Assembly (NCBI GenBank): GCA_903921365.1
Contig: CAIXPS010000011.1
Span: forward strand, 1 to 64,000
Length of the DNA: 64,000 nucleotides
Direction of reading: 5' to 3'
From: an uncultured bacterium
Lineage (GTDB): Bacteria > Chloroflexota > Anaerolineae > J036 > Brachytrichaceae
A program made the position numbers and the translations under genes. The notes below the pieces were generated by a model. That model saw only the letters and a list, made by a program, of their open reading frames with translations. It did no database searches and was not told the origin of the DNA. This document shows, piece by piece, positions 7,700-15,036 of this stretch (position 1 is the stretch's first letter; each line of letters opens with the position of its first letter).

Positions 7700-9361
7700 C
7701 TAGCGCTGCAGCGTTGGCAAAAATGTCGCCCACGGCGACCACTCCACCGCGCCGATGTCGCACTTGCCGCCCAGCGGCCGCCGGAAGCCGCGCTGATCGA
7801 AGGCCGGGCACGCTGGCGCGGCGTTGGTTCCCGCGTTGATTGCCGGGCTGCCCGGCAGGGGCGCCATGCTCAGCGTCCCGAAGAGGCCGCTGTTGCCGTT
7901 CAGCTGCAGCGGGCCCAGCAGCGGGTCAGAGCCGACGATGTTGCCGTTCGCGCCATTCGTCAGTGCGCAGGCCGAATATCCGCTGTCTTTGATCAGGTTA
8001 TAGCTGCCGGTCACTGCGTAAAAAGTCCTGCAATCACCTCCCTGCATGCTATTGGCAATGATGGTGTTGGTCATGGACAACGTCCAGGCGCTGCTGAGAC
8101 CCCCACCACCGCCGCCGGTGCTGGCCGTATTATAGACAAGGGTGCTGTTGATCAAGTACAGCGTGCCGGCGTTGCTGATGCCGCCGCCGGTGTAGGCCGT
8201 ATTGCTCCTGATGGTGCTGTTGGTCAGGTTCATCATGCTGGTGAAGTCGTTGTAGATGCCGCCGCCGTTGATCGCGCTCATGTTGCTGATCAAGGTGCTG
8301 CTGTTCACGGTCGCCGTGCCCCTGTTTTCGATGCCGCCGCCACCCACTTGCGCAGTGTTGTTCATCAGGGTGCTGCCGTTCACGGTCAATAACTGATTGT
8401 TATAGTTGAAGATGCCGCCGCCATCGACAGTGGCCGTGTTGCTCATCACGTTGGTGGTGCTCACGGTCAGCGTGCCAAAGTTCATGATGCCGCCGCCGTT
8501 GCTGGACGCGTTACTCACCAGGGTGCTGTTGGTCACAGTCAGCGTGCCCTCGTTTTCGATGCCGCCGCCGTAACTGCTGGCTGTGTTGCTCAAAAAGGTG
8601 CTGCTGCTGATGGTCGCGGCCAGCGAGTTTGCGTTGCTGATGCCGCCGCCGTAATCGGCTGTATTGCTCAACAAGGTGCTGTGGGTCACGGTCAGCGTGG
8701 CATAGTTGTTGATACCGCCGCCATCGCTGGTGGACGAGTTGCTAACCAGGGTGCTGCTGATCATGGTCATTGTGTCATTGTTCCAGATGCCGCCGCCGAG
8801 GTAAGCCGTGTTTCTCACCAGGGTGCTGCTGATCACGGTCAGCGTGCCCGCGTTGAAGATAGCACCGCCGGTGCTGGCTGTATTACTCACCAGCGTGCTG
8901 TTGGTCACGGTCAGCGTGGCGTTGGCGCTGACAAAGATGCCGCCGCCAGGCGACCCATTGCCGTTTGCGATGGAAATGGACTGTATCCGCAGAGCACTAT
9001 TCGGATTCACAAACAGCACCTGGAACTGGTTTGCCCCACTGACGGTGATAGCGTGACCGCTGCCGTCGATGCTGACTGTATTGGTGATCACCGGCAGCGC
9101 CGACGTCAGGGTGATGACGCCGTCGATGCCGAAGGTGATGGCCGTAGGGCCGCTGGCGTTGGCGGTGTTGATCGCCTCACGCAGCGAGCCTGGACCAGTG
9201 TCCAGCGTGGTGGTGACCACGGACGTGCTTGCCTCAGCCACCCCGGCCACAAGAACGGCCATCAGCCCCACTCCAGCTGCGGCTGCATGTCGCGCCAGCC
9301 GAACCGAAAGGACACGCTGCGTAAAGCCAATTTGAGACAACACGACATTGAAATCAAACAT
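7700..9361 (-). CDS. Secreted right-handed beta-helix repeat protein, paralog of 5741-7552
   Basis: The 553-residue protein has an N-terminal hydrophobic export segment (AAAAGVGLMAVLVAGVAEAS), GSLREAINTANASG, then roughly 14 tandem ~23-residue rungs (STLVSNTA..GGGI.N.G), DQRGFRRPLGGKCDIGAVE, and the tail TFLPTLQR. A strong ribosome site (GAGGAG) precedes ATG 9361. With the next gene it forms a tandem duplication that has diverged in rung number. Because the rungs repeat at DNA level as ~69-base units, rung number may change by recombination. Function is unknown; such proteins are usually surface adhesins or polysaccharide-binding. Confidence 0.85.
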   Translation of the reverse strand: MFDFNVVLSQIGFTQRVLSVRLARHAAAAGVGLMAVLVAGVAEASTSVVTTTLDTGPGSLREAINTANASGPTAITFGIDGVITLTSALPVITNTVSIDGSGHAITVSGANQFQVLFVNPNSALRIQSISIANGNGSPGGGIFVSANATLTVTNSTLVSNTASTGGAIFNAGTLTVISSTLVRNTAYLGGGIWNNDTMTMISSTLVSNSSTSDGGGINNYATLTVTHSTLLSNTADYGGGISNANSLAATISSSTFLSNTASSYGGGIENEGTLTVTNSTLVSNASSNGGGIMNFGTLTVSTTNVMSNTATVDGGGIFNYNNQLLTVNGSTLMNNTAQVGGGGIENRGTATVNSSTLISNMSAINGGGIYNDFTSMMNLTNSTIRSNTAYTGGGISNAGTLYLINSTLVYNTASTGGGGGGLSSAWTLSMTNTIIANSMQGGDCRTFYAVTGSYNLIKDSGYSACALTNGANGNIVGSDPLLGPLQLNGNSGLFGTLSMAPLPGSPAINAGTNAAPACPAFDQRGFRRPLGGKCDIGAVEWSPWATFLPTLQR

Positions 9362-9604
9362 TACATCTCCTCTTGAGTTTCAACTCTCCGTTTGCGCAGT
9401 GCGATAGCGACAGGCAACAAGAGCGGCAGTGGCAATGCGAGCAACTTTCGTGCGGGGGGAGACTGCTCGTGAATCGCTCAGGAGACAGCCGCGCCAGGAA
9501 CGACGAGGGATTATAAGCCCACTAAGGTTTGCCATATACTTGGCCTGTTTCCATACACATGGGCAATCGCTGCTCGTGTTTAATGATTGATAAGGTGGCG
9601 AAAA

Positions 9605-9895
9605 ATGTCGGCATACGTGCTAAATCAGGTGGAGGTTACCGATCCGGTAGCCATGCAGGTATATATCAGAGGCGTCGCAGCCACGGTTGCTGCATATGGT
9701 GGCGAATATCTGGTGCGCAATGGCACAATTGAAACGGTGGAAGGCGACTGGGCGCCCAAAGGATTGATCATCCTAAGGTTTGCCAGTGTCGCCCGTGCCA
9801 GAGAATGGTTGAATTCGCCGGAATATGCGCCGCTCAAGCAGATACGCCTTACTGCCACGCGCAGCCAGATGATTATTGTCGAGGGTGTCCAGTAA
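9605..9895 (+). CDS. DUF1330 family protein
   Basis: The 96-residue protein (start ATG 9605, preceded by AAGGTGG) has the DUF1330 pattern: SAYVLNQVEVTDP, a middle GGEYLVRNG, VEGDWAPKGLIILRF, and a C-terminal RLTATRSQMIIVEGV. These are small dimeric alpha-beta barrel proteins of no established function. An upstream ATG at 9587 has no better ribosome site. It stands alone; the next gene starts 320 bases downstream. Confidence 0.85.
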   Translation: MSAYVLNQVEVTDPVAMQVYIRGVAATVAAYGGEYLVRNGTIETVEGDWAPKGLIILRFASVARAREWLNSPEYAPLKQIRLTATRSQMIIVEGVQ

Positions 9896-10072
9896 TTGAC
9901 TTGGCAGATACTTCTCATGCATATCGTGCCACCAACATGCAATACACCACCGCAGTTCCCGGCACGAGCCACGGCTATGCTACCGAATAGCCTGCGCTCA
10001 ATATCGATGTGCACCGGCGTGCCCCGGATTTCCAATCATCGCACGCAAGCGACCCTTCGGAAATGCGCCGAG

Positions 10073-10106
10073 GCGCGTTAAGAATCCCATTCCGTTCTTA
10101 ACGCGC
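10073..10106 (+). promoter_or_regulatory. Hairpin 1 upstream of serA (possible antiterminator)
   Basis: Arms GCGCGTTAAGAA (10073-10084) and TTCTTAACGCGC (10095-10106) pair perfectly over 12 bp around a 10-base loop. The 3' arm shares bases 10100-10106 with the next hairpin, so the two cannot form together. The rest of the 320-base gap 9896-10215 holds no supported gene; a third perfect stem is at 10134-10152 (CCCGGATT/AATCCGGG). Confidence 0.55.
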
Positions 10107-10120
10107 TTGAAGCGCGTTTT
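10100..10120 (+). terminator. Hairpin 2 upstream of serA, terminator-like
   Basis: AACGCGC (10100-10106), loop TTGAA, GCGCGTT (10112-10118) followed by a short T-run (10117-10120) looks like a weak intrinsic terminator. It may simply end DUF1330 transcription. Because it overlaps hairpin 1, it could also be the terminator of a serA attenuator. No leader peptide was identified. Confidence 0.5.
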
Positions 10121-10215
10121 GGCTTGTGTCAGACCCGGATTTCGAATCCGGGGCATCTGCGCATTACGTAATTCTTTCGCGCACCCGGCGATAATAACGC
10201 GCAGAGGAGTTGTTC

Positions 10216-11409
10216 ATGAAAGCATTGTTGCTCGAAGGGATTCATCGCGATGCGGCGGCGGCGCTGCTCGACGCCGGCTTTGACATCACACAGGTGCGCC
10301 ATAGCCCGGCGCTGGAGGAACTGACGGCCAAGGTCGCCGATGCGGATGTGTTGTGCATCCGCTCGCGCACGCGCATCAACGCCGACGTGCTCAACGCGGC
10401 CAAAGACCTGCTCGTGATCGGCGCATACTGCATCGGCACGGAACACATCGACCTTGACCTGTGCCGGAAACACGCCGTCGCCGTGTTCAACGCGCCCTAC
10501 AGTAATACGCGCAGCGTCGTCGAACTGGCGATTGGTGAGATCATCATGCTCATGCGCGGCGTGGTCGACCGCAGCGCCGACCTGCACACGGGCAAATGGA
10601 CAAAGTCCGCCGAAGGCAGCCGCGAGATTCGTGGGAAGCGGTTGGGCATTCTGGGCTATGGCAATATTGGTTCGCAACTGTCGGTGCTGGCCGAATCGCT
10701 CGGCATGGAAGTCGTCTATCACGATGTCGCCGAGAAACTGTCGCTGGGCAACGCGCGCAAAGTGACATTGCAGGAGTTGCTCGCGACAGCGGACGTGGTC
10801 ACGCTGCACGTGGACGGGCGCGCGGCCAACCGAGGATTTTTCGGTGAACGCGAGATATCGCTGATGAAGCCAGGCGCCATCCTGCTCAATCTGTCGCGCG
10901 GGTACGTGATCGACCTGGAGGCGCTGGCGAAGGCGTTGTCCTCTAAGAAGATCGCCGGCGCGGCAGTGGATGTGTTCCCAAAGGAGCCATCGAGCAACTC
11001 CGAGCGTTTTCACTCGCCGTTGCAGGGGCTGGGAAATGTCATCCTCACACCCCACATCGGCGGTTCCACTGAGGAGGCGCAACAGAATATCGGGCGCTTC
11101 GTCGCGGCGCGCACGCTCGAATATCTGCAAACCGGGAGCACCGGCGCATGCGTGAACCTGCCTGCAATCAACGCGACCGAGAAAAAAGGGTTGCACCGTT
11201 TTGCGCACATCCACGACAACATGCCCGGCATGCTGGCGAAAATTAACGACTTGTTCGCGGTCAACAGCGTAAACATCACCGGTCAGCACCTCGAGACGCG
11301 CGGCGACATCGGCTACGCCATCATCGACGTGGATGACGAGCAGGGGCCGGCGCTGGCGAGCAAGATCGCGGCGCTTCCAGGCACGATCCGCTCCCGCCTG
11401 GTTTACTAA
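10216..11409 (+). CDS. serA: D-3-phosphoglycerate dehydrogenase with C-terminal ACT domain
   Basis: The 397-residue enzyme would oxidise 3-phosphoglycerate in the first step of serine synthesis. It shows the D-2-hydroxyacid dehydrogenase layout: an N-terminal substrate domain, the NAD motif LGILGYGNIGSQLSV, LNLSRGYVIDLEAL, the catalytic-region TPHIGGSTEEAQ, and a C-terminal ACT domain (HDNMPGMLAKINDLFAVNSVNI). The short form with one ACT domain resembles E. coli SerA, which is inhibited by serine. ATG 10216 follows GAGGAG (10204-10209) by six bases; the TTG two codons earlier is less likely. Confidence 0.92.
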   Translation: MKALLLEGIHRDAAAALLDAGFDITQVRHSPALEELTAKVADADVLCIRSRTRINADVLNAAKDLLVIGAYCIGTEHIDLDLCRKHAVAVFNAPYSNTRSVVELAIGEIIMLMRGVVDRSADLHTGKWTKSAEGSREIRGKRLGILGYGNIGSQLSVLAESLGMEVVYHDVAEKLSLGNARKVTLQELLATADVVTLHVDGRAANRGFFGEREISLMKPGAILLNLSRGYVIDLEALAKALSSKKIAGAAVDVFPKEPSSNSERFHSPLQGLGNVILTPHIGGSTEEAQQNIGRFVAARTLEYLQTGSTGACVNLPAINATEKKGLHRFAHIHDNMPGMLAKINDLFAVNSVNITGQHLETRGDIGYAIIDVDDEQGPALASKIAALPGTIRSRLVY

Positions 11410-11425
11410 CGGCAAGGTCGATCCC

Positions 11426-12655
11426 ATGGCACACGACGCCGACGCGCGCTATATCATCTCGGACGTCCAGACAGAGCAGGATGCGACGGACTTCATTGCG
11501 CTCAATCAGGAAGTCACCGGCGAAGGAGCGATCTGTGATCGTCTCTTGCGCCACCGCCCTGGCAGCATTCCGAGCGACTACACCATTGTGCGCGAGGCTG
11601 GCAGCGGCAAGGTGGTTTCCACCACCTGCATTCTGCCCTGGCGGATGACATTCGACGGCGTGAGGTTGAAGGTCGCGATGCTGGAGATGGTGGTCACGCA
11701 TCCGGACTTTCGCCGGTATGGGTTGATCCGCCGGCAGATTGAGCGCTTTCAGCAGCGTGTGCGCGAACGAGGCGATCATCTGAGCATCATTCAAGGCATC
11801 CCCTACTACTATCGCCAGTTTGGCTATGGGTATGCACTCGACCACAGCCGGCGCATACGCCTGCCGGTGGCACGCATCCCGCAGAATGAACGCGCGGCTG
11901 AGTATCGGATCCGACCCGCTACATCGGATGACTACGCGGTCGTTACTGCTCTGTACAAGGTCGCAATGGCGCAGCAGGTCATTCATGTTGAACGCAACGA
12001 GGCTGCTTGGGCATACCTGCATCAGCACGCTGGTATGCCGCCGGTGATGATCGAACATGTGTCGACCGGCGTCGTTGCAGGTTATGCGCGCTGCACAATG
12101 GACGAAGGAGTGCTGAACGTCAGGGAAAGCGGATTGCATGAACCTGCTGTCGCATCGGAAGTTCTGTCGCTCCTTGCGCGGGATCAAGCTGGCGAATTCG
12201 CTGTGTATGGCAATCCGGCCGATTCGCTGTATCGGGCGGCAACGGCATTGGGCGGATCAGAAGCAATACCGGATCAATGGCTGCTCAACCTGCCCGACCC
12301 ACGCATGTTCTTATCCGCGATCATTCCGACTCTTGAGCGACGCCTGGCACAAAGCGACTTTGACGATGCGTCTGCGAACTTGATCCTCAACTTTTACCAT
12401 CGCGCGGTGCGCCTCCGTATTGAGAAGGGACGCGTCATGGGAATTGACGATATCGGTTTTGTCGACGCTTCGATGGGCGCGGATGGCGGCGACCTGTGCA
12501 TCCCGCCGGACGCCTTTGTCCGCCTGGTATTCGGGTATCGCAGCCTGGATGAGTTGCGGGACGCGTGGCCCGACATTGTCGCGCGGAAGCACAGCAGAGC
12601 TTTACTGGATGCGCTATTCCCGCTCATGTCGTCATGGATTTTGATGCCGTACTGA
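11426..12655 (+). CDS. GNAT family N-acetyltransferase (Eis-like)
   Basis: The 409-residue protein begins with a GNAT domain: LEMVVTHPDFRRYGLIRRQI is the acetyl-CoA binding V-x-P-x-x-R-R-x-G signature, and QGIPYYYRQFGYGYAL is a typical GNAT C-terminal strand region. A second region after about residue 150 (RIRPATSDDYAVVTAL) suggests a tandem GNAT domain followed by a sterol-carrier-like tail, as in Eis-type enzymes. ATG 11426 starts 16 bases after serA. Substrate unknown. Confidence 0.75.
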   Translation: MAHDADARYIISDVQTEQDATDFIALNQEVTGEGAICDRLLRHRPGSIPSDYTIVREAGSGKVVSTTCILPWRMTFDGVRLKVAMLEMVVTHPDFRRYGLIRRQIERFQQRVRERGDHLSIIQGIPYYYRQFGYGYALDHSRRIRLPVARIPQNERAAEYRIRPATSDDYAVVTALYKVAMAQQVIHVERNEAAWAYLHQHAGMPPVMIEHVSTGVVAGYARCTMDEGVLNVRESGLHEPAVASEVLSLLARDQAGEFAVYGNPADSLYRAATALGGSEAIPDQWLLNLPDPRMFLSAIIPTLERRLAQSDFDDASANLILNFYHRAVRLRIEKGRVMGIDDIGFVDASMGADGGDLCIPPDAFVRLVFGYRSLDELRDAWPDIVARKHSRALLDALFPLMSSWILMPY

Positions 12656-12690
12656 TGCCACACTAATAACTTTATCACGGAGCATTTTGT

Positions 12691-13860
12691 ATGAAAATCA
12701 CAAACGTTGAAGCCATCGTCCTCGACACGGGCAAGAACTACCCGGATCCATCGCAGGCCGCCGAGGCGCACGGCGTCCGGTTTGTGGCGCTGATCAAGAT
12801 CGATACCGACGCCGGCATTACGGGCTGGGCCGATATCGAGACGCAACCGCACGTCGGCAAGGCGATCGTCGATGCGCCATCGGGCGGGCAGATTGGCTTT
12901 GAGTCGGTGCGCGCCGCGCTGATCGGTGAAAATCCGCTGGAACGCGAACGGCTGTGGCAGAAGCTGTATCGCTTCATGGCCTACTATGGCCGGCAAGGCG
13001 CAGGGATGCAGATGATGTCGGGCGTGGACATTGCGCTATGGGACATCGCCGGCAAGGCGTGCGGTCAGCCAGTGTGGGCGTTGCTGGGCGCAAAGTACCG
13101 CGACCATGTCAAAGCCTATGCATCAACGCTGTTCCGCCCGACCCCCGACGACATGAAGCGCGCCGTGACCGGGTATCTGCAGCAGGGCTTTCGCGCGATC
13201 AAGTTCGGCTGGGGCGCGTTCGGTGTTGACCTGGCGCTTGATGTGCAGTTGGTGAAGGCAGCCCGTGAGGAAGCCGGGCCGGATATCGATTTGATGGTCG
13301 ATGGCGGCTGGTATGGGACAGGATATAACAACCCGTATCGCGCCCGACCAGTGAAGGATTGGATCAAGCTGGCGCTGCAACTCGAAGAGTTGGACGTGTT
13401 CTGGCTGGAGGATTTTCTGCATCCGGAGAACTTCAGCGGGTACGCCGAAGTTGCGCGCGCCACCCGCGGGCTGCGGATCGCGGCGGGCGAGCAACTGGCC
13501 GGCTACCCCGACTTCGAGCGGTTAGCGGTCGAAGGCCACGCCCACACGCTACAGCCCGACCTGTCGCGTTGCGGCGGCCTAACCGTGGGAAGGCAGATTG
13601 CGGACCTGGCGCAGCGCCGCGGCATCGACTGCGTGCCGCATGCGTGGCTGACCGACCTGCTCAAGGCGGCGTCGCTGCACCTCAACGCCTATCTGATGAA
13701 CTCGCTGTATCTGGAGTACAACGTGTCGTCCGCGTCGTTGTTGAACACTTTGTGCCGCCAGCCCTTGCGGATGGTCGATGGGGTGATCGCGATCCCCAAT
13801 GGCCCCGGGCTGGGCGTCGATGTCGATGAGGAGATCGTCGCGCGCTACCGCGTGGCGTGA
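12691..13860 (+). CDS. Mandelate racemase/muconate lactonizing enzyme (enolase superfamily) protein, likely sugar-acid dehydratase
   Basis: The 389-residue protein has an N-terminal capping domain and a TIM barrel with the enolase-superfamily ligands Asp204 (LMVDGG), Glu240 (WLEDF) and Glu267 (AAGEQ). Lys171 (IKFGWG) and the dyad Asp290-His317 (QPDLSRCGG, PHAW) are the acid/base groups. The D-H spacing of 27 is that of mandelate racemase subgroup enzymes, which abstract a proton alpha to a carboxylate. Acid-sugar dehydratase is the most likely activity; the substrate is open. An RBS-like GGAG precedes the ATG. The PIG-L gene follows 30 bases downstream. Confidence 0.85.
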   Translation: MKITNVEAIVLDTGKNYPDPSQAAEAHGVRFVALIKIDTDAGITGWADIETQPHVGKAIVDAPSGGQIGFESVRAALIGENPLERERLWQKLYRFMAYYGRQGAGMQMMSGVDIALWDIAGKACGQPVWALLGAKYRDHVKAYASTLFRPTPDDMKRAVTGYLQQGFRAIKFGWGAFGVDLALDVQLVKAAREEAGPDIDLMVDGGWYGTGYNNPYRARPVKDWIKLALQLEELDVFWLEDFLHPENFSGYAEVARATRGLRIAAGEQLAGYPDFERLAVEGHAHTLQPDLSRCGGLTVGRQIADLAQRRGIDCVPHAWLTDLLKAASLHLNAYLMNSLYLEYNVSSASLLNTLCRQPLRMVDGVIAIPNGPGLGVDVDEEIVARYRVA

Positions 13861-13890
13861 GAATTTCGTGTAAACAGGAGGTTGCAGGTT

Positions 13891-14598
13891 ATGAATGTTG
13901 TTTCGATCATGGCGCACCAGGACGATGAGATGCGCTGTCTGGGGGCAATGCTGAAGTGCCGCGCGCGCGGCGATCATCTCTTCTTCGTCACGCTCACCGA
14001 TGGCGCGAAGGGCATGGTGCAGACGCCCGCTATGCCCGCGAGCGAGGCCGGCGCGATCCGCCACGCCGAGATGGCGGCGCTGGTTGAAGCCGCCGGAGCC
14101 ACATTTTTGAACTTGCGCGAGCCGGATGAGTTTCTGTTCGATACACCCGCTGTTCGAATGAAACTGATCGACGCTATCCGCGCCACCGGGGCCGGCCTGA
14201 TCTTCACCCATTCGCCGCGCGACTACAACCTCGACCACGTCATGGTCAACCGGCTCGTGCGTCACTGCGCGATGCAATCGTGTCTGCCCGTCCTGCCCAC
14301 GCAATCGCCTGTGCTGGCGCAACATCCTGCTGTCTTCGAGTGCGAGCCGTTCGGGACGTTTGACTTCGACCCCAGCCATTACGTGGACATCACGCCGTTC
14401 TTTGCCGAAAAGGTGCGGCTGCTCAAGTTTCACCGCTCGCAGGAGGAGGCGATGCAACAGGCCACCGGGTCGGGGTTGGAGGTGATCTGTTCGCGACTCG
14501 ACTCTTATCGCGGCGACCTCGTGGGATGCCAATGGGCGGAAGGGTTTGTGCCGATGCCAGGGCGCGGAACGATCAAGCCGTATCCGGTGCTACCGTAG
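13891..14598 (+). CDS. PIG-L family (LmbE-like) deacetylase
   Basis: The 235-residue protein has the zinc motif AHQDDE near the N-terminus (AHPDDE in most relatives) and TDGAKG, then THSPRDYNLDHVMV, which carries the H-x-x-H-like second half of the site. The family removes N-acetyl groups from glucosamine-type substrates such as mycothiol precursors or GlcNAc-PI. ATG 13891 lies nine bases after GGAGG (13877-13881). It is close behind the enolase-superfamily gene, which suggests a shared carbohydrate pathway. Confidence 0.85.
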   Translation: MNVVSIMAHQDDEMRCLGAMLKCRARGDHLFFVTLTDGAKGMVQTPAMPASEAGAIRHAEMAALVEAAGATFLNLREPDEFLFDTPAVRMKLIDAIRATGAGLIFTHSPRDYNLDHVMVNRLVRHCAMQSCLPVLPTQSPVLAQHPAVFECEPFGTFDFDPSHYVDITPFFAEKVRLLKFHRSQEEAMQQATGSGLEVICSRLDSYRGDLVGCQWAEGFVPMPGRGTIKPYPVLP

Positions 14599-14614
14599 CA
14601 CCCTCAATGGTCGA

Positions 14615-15028
14615 TCAATCCCAGCTACCGCCTTCGTGACCGTGCAGCACCGATAGTGCGGCCAGTTGACCATGGTGGTGCATGGTGTGTTTGAGCGCGT
14701 ACACGTGATGGCCCATCACAGTCGTCTGCGACTCGGCGCCTTGTGGTCGGTGTTTGAGCAGGTCTGCATCGTTTAACGGCGCCAGTTGCGCGATGATGCG
14801 TTGCTCCAATTCGCGCGCATAAGCGACCACGACTTCTTTGCCGGGCATTCGCTCGATGGTCAGTTCCCACCAACCGCCGCCGAAGCGATGTCCCCACGCA
14901 TAAGGCCGGCCTTCGGCTTCAGATGCTGAAGAATACCGCGTGCTCCCTGCGTGCGCTTGCATACAGTTCCCATCATCGCGGATCAAACCCTCGGTTGCGA
15001 CGATGAATCCCCAATCTCCTATCTCCAA
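14615..15028 (-). pseudogene. DinB/YfiT-like metal-dependent protein, probably 5'-truncated
   Basis: The last ~75 residues fit the C-terminal half of a DinB-fold four-helix bundle: VVAYARELEQRIIAQLAPL, then HVYALKHTMHHHGQLAAL, with the metal-binding His pattern. The normal first helix is not visible. The first residues (MEIGDWG) come from translation of the GAGATTG-type intergenic repeat at 15009-15035, so the present start is probably artificial. Full DinB proteins are about 150-170 residues. It is best read as a remnant, though an unusual short form cannot be excluded. Confidence 0.5.
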
Positions 15029-15035
15029 TCTCTCT
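15009..15035. repeat. GAGATTG-type heptamer microsatellite
   Basis: On the minus strand this reads as imperfect repeats of GAGATTG/GAGATAG. The same degenerate 7-mer runs occur at 31651-31689, 37111-37140, 37271-37307 and 45773-45804, always at gene ends. Confidence 0.7.
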
Positions 15036-15036
15036 T

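Noticed and set aside
5741-9361. Regular ~69-base repeats that could be mistaken for a CRISPR-like array.
   Set aside because: Repeats are in frame, diverged and translate to beta-helix rungs; there are no unique spacers or cas genes.
10134-10152. Stem CCCGGATT-TCG-AATCCGGG resembles a tRNA T-arm (TTCGAATCC).
   Set aside because: No acceptor, D or anticodon arms can be folded around it, and the loop register is off for a T-loop.
10129-11427. Long minus-strand frame opposite serA.
   Set aside because: High GC third-position bias makes antisense frames; serA is unambiguous on the plus strand.
12394-12996. Minus-strand frame across the GNAT-dehydratase junction.
   Set aside because: It overlaps two well-supported plus-strand genes and has no family pattern.
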